Of a stretch of DNA of 7,260 nucleotides, positions 6,791 through 7,260 are shown piece after piece; the first letter of the stretch is position 1; every line of letters starts with the position of its first letter. The position numbers and the translations under genes were made by a program. The notes beneath the pieces were generated by a model. The model was not told the origin of the DNA and made no database searches. It was given only the letters and a program-made list of their open reading frames with translations. The DNA lies in NCBI GenBank assembly GCA_019057355.1, contig DXJM01000097.1:1-7260 (forward strand), in the 5' to 3' direction. Origin of the DNA: Promethearchaeota archaeon (GTDB lineage: Archaea; Asgardarchaeota; Lokiarchaeia; Sigyniarchaeales; SOKP01).

Positions 6791-6808
6791 TTTATAAAGA
6801 ATTTAATC
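6791..6808 (-). promoter_or_regulatory. Overlapping TATA-like boxes for the metallophosphoesterase gene
   Basis: The minus strand reads GATTAAAT (6808..6801) and TTTATAAA (6798..6791). The first is about 28 bases before TTG 6776 and the second about 25 bases before TTG 6770, each fitting a leaderless start. This suggests the gene has its own promoter in the 153-base gap after LSm. It is weak, as the region is AT-rich. Confidence 0.35.
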
Positions 6809-6929
6809 AAGAACGTAATTACTAGGAATAATTACATAAACAAAAGAATTTGGATTTAAAAATATAATTCAATCCGACTTTTTGTAAGAAAGACATGCTC
6901 ATAAGAGAGATAAATGAAATTAAAATTGA

Positions 6930-7193
6930 TTAATCGCTGGAAAGATTAACAAAGATAACATTATCCCCTCTAATTATGACCGTCCCTAGTTGTTCATGTT
7001 CTTCTCTTATATTACCTTCTTCGTCTTGATATTCAAATATTTGAGAGGTTCCTTCCAAAAACAAGTTCAAATGCTCATCAAAACCAGATAATTTCCCTCG
7101 AAATAATCTGTTTCTTTTAATTTTTATCAAAATCGTCTTATTAACTGAATTTTTCAGATAATCGATAGGTCTATTTTGTTGACGTCGTTCCAT
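6930..7193 (-). CDS. lsm: Archaeal Sm-like (LSm/SmAP) RNA-binding protein
   Basis: 87 residues, a normal length for archaeal SmAP proteins. The N-terminal helix carries RPIDYLKNSVNK (8-19). Sm1 is ILIKIK...FRGKLSGFDEHLNLFLE (21-47), with the aspartate (D39) and asparagine (N43) that line the uridine-binding pocket. Sm2 is TVIIRGDNVIFVN (71-83), with the conserved Arg-Gly. Between them is an acidic variable loop (51-69). Family members form heptameric rings that bind U-rich RNA and are linked to RNA processing and, in some archaea, tRNA maturation. ATG 7193 has no Shine-Dalgarno site but sits about 24 bases from a TATA box, so the message is probably leaderless. In many archaea lsm precedes the L37e ribosomal protein gene; here the next gene is a phosphoesterase instead. 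The divergent gene at 7233 starts within its promoter zone. Confidence 0.95.
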   Translation of the reverse strand: MERRQQNRPIDYLKNSVNKTILIKIKRNRLFRGKLSGFDEHLNLFLEGTSQIFEYQDEEGNIREEHEQLGTVIIRGDNVIFVNLSSD

Positions 7194-7212
7194 TTTTAAA
7201 AAAACTCATCTA

Positions 7213-7220
7213 CTTATAAA
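7213..7220 (-). promoter_or_regulatory. TATA box of the LSm gene
   Basis: The minus strand reads TTTATAAG, centred about 24 bases before ATG 7193, the classic spacing for leaderless archaeal initiation. It lies inside the 39-base gap between the LSm start and a divergent ATG, so the two promoters must overlap. Confidence 0.5.
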
Positions 7221-7232
7221 TTTTAAAAAAAT

Positions 7233-7260
7233 ATGAGTGAAGAACTGGAAAAAATTATTA
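7233..7260 (+). CDS. Start of a divergent gene cut by the right edge
   Basis: ATG at 7233 opens a frame beginning MSEELEKII that is still open at the window end. Only nine codons are visible, so it could be chance. Support comes from the divergent arrangement with LSm, the typical acidic start of a soluble protein, and a TATA-like TTTTTAAA at 7193-7200 about 35 bases upstream. No product can be named. Confidence 0.35.

Noticed and set aside
6385..6825. Two short plus-strand frames opposite the metallophosphoesterase N-terminus
   Set aside because: The hydrophobic F/S-rich translation of the first comes from the antisense of the lysine-rich insert, not from a membrane protein; neither has a convincing ribosome site.
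6852..6875. Weak stem GGATT/AATCC after LSm as a terminator
   Set aside because: Only 5 bp with a 14-base loop and no clear U-tract; not enough to call a terminator in AT-rich DNA.
1..7260. CRISPR array, insertion sequence, tRNA or rRNA
   Set aside because: No regularly spaced repeats, transposase motifs or terminal inverted repeats, and no cloverleaf or conserved rRNA segments were found by eye on either strand.

Overview
The window looks like chromosomal DNA from an Asgard archaeon, most like the Lokiarchaeia. Four things point that way: strongly AT-rich sequence with archaeal TATA boxes and GGAG or GGTGAT ribosome sites; an archaeal Sm-like (LSm) protein; a gelsolin-type actin-regulator domain fused to helical repeats, a combination typical of Asgard genomes; and a small CxxC/CxHH zinc-type protein of a kind I associate with Asgard hypothetical proteins. 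Placement at phylum level is inference; no rRNA or tRNA is present.

Layout. A zinc-type protein runs off the left edge on the minus strand (1-404). An approximately 400-base divergent spacer follows, holding TATA boxes and a perfect 10-bp inverted repeat. Next, on the plus strand, comes an iorB-like gene (2-oxoacid:ferredoxin oxidoreductase gamma/beta subunit), about 799-1486. Its reading frame is interrupted by a 34-nt segment (942-975). After a 180-base spacer comes a two-gene plus-strand operon: a gelsolin-like/helical-repeat protein (1667-2560), then a 707-residue coiled-coil protein ending in two beta-domains that resemble DUF11 (2577-4700). It converges, with a 12-base gap, on a large calcineurin-type metallophosphoesterase (4713-6776, minus). 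Upstream of that are an LSm gene (6930-7193, minus) and the first codons of a divergent gene (7233 onward, plus).

The most interesting feature is the interruption in iorB. Removing exactly 942-975 joins ...SQRE to GSVSS..., the usual family sequence, and restores a single frame. The segment and its flanks can fold into a near-canonical archaeal bulge-helix-bulge (BHB), with both cuts falling after the second base of a 3-nt bulge. This suggests a pre-mRNA intron removed by the tRNA-splicing endonuclease. A decaying pseudogene, a small insertion or an assembly error remain alternatives, and the missing ATG start keeps those alternatives alive.

The second point of interest is the gelsolin/coiled-coil operon. 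Both proteins carry loose TPR-like helical units and end in a similar C-terminal helix pair, so they may act together in a cytoskeletal or scaffold role. That function is inferred from domain composition only.
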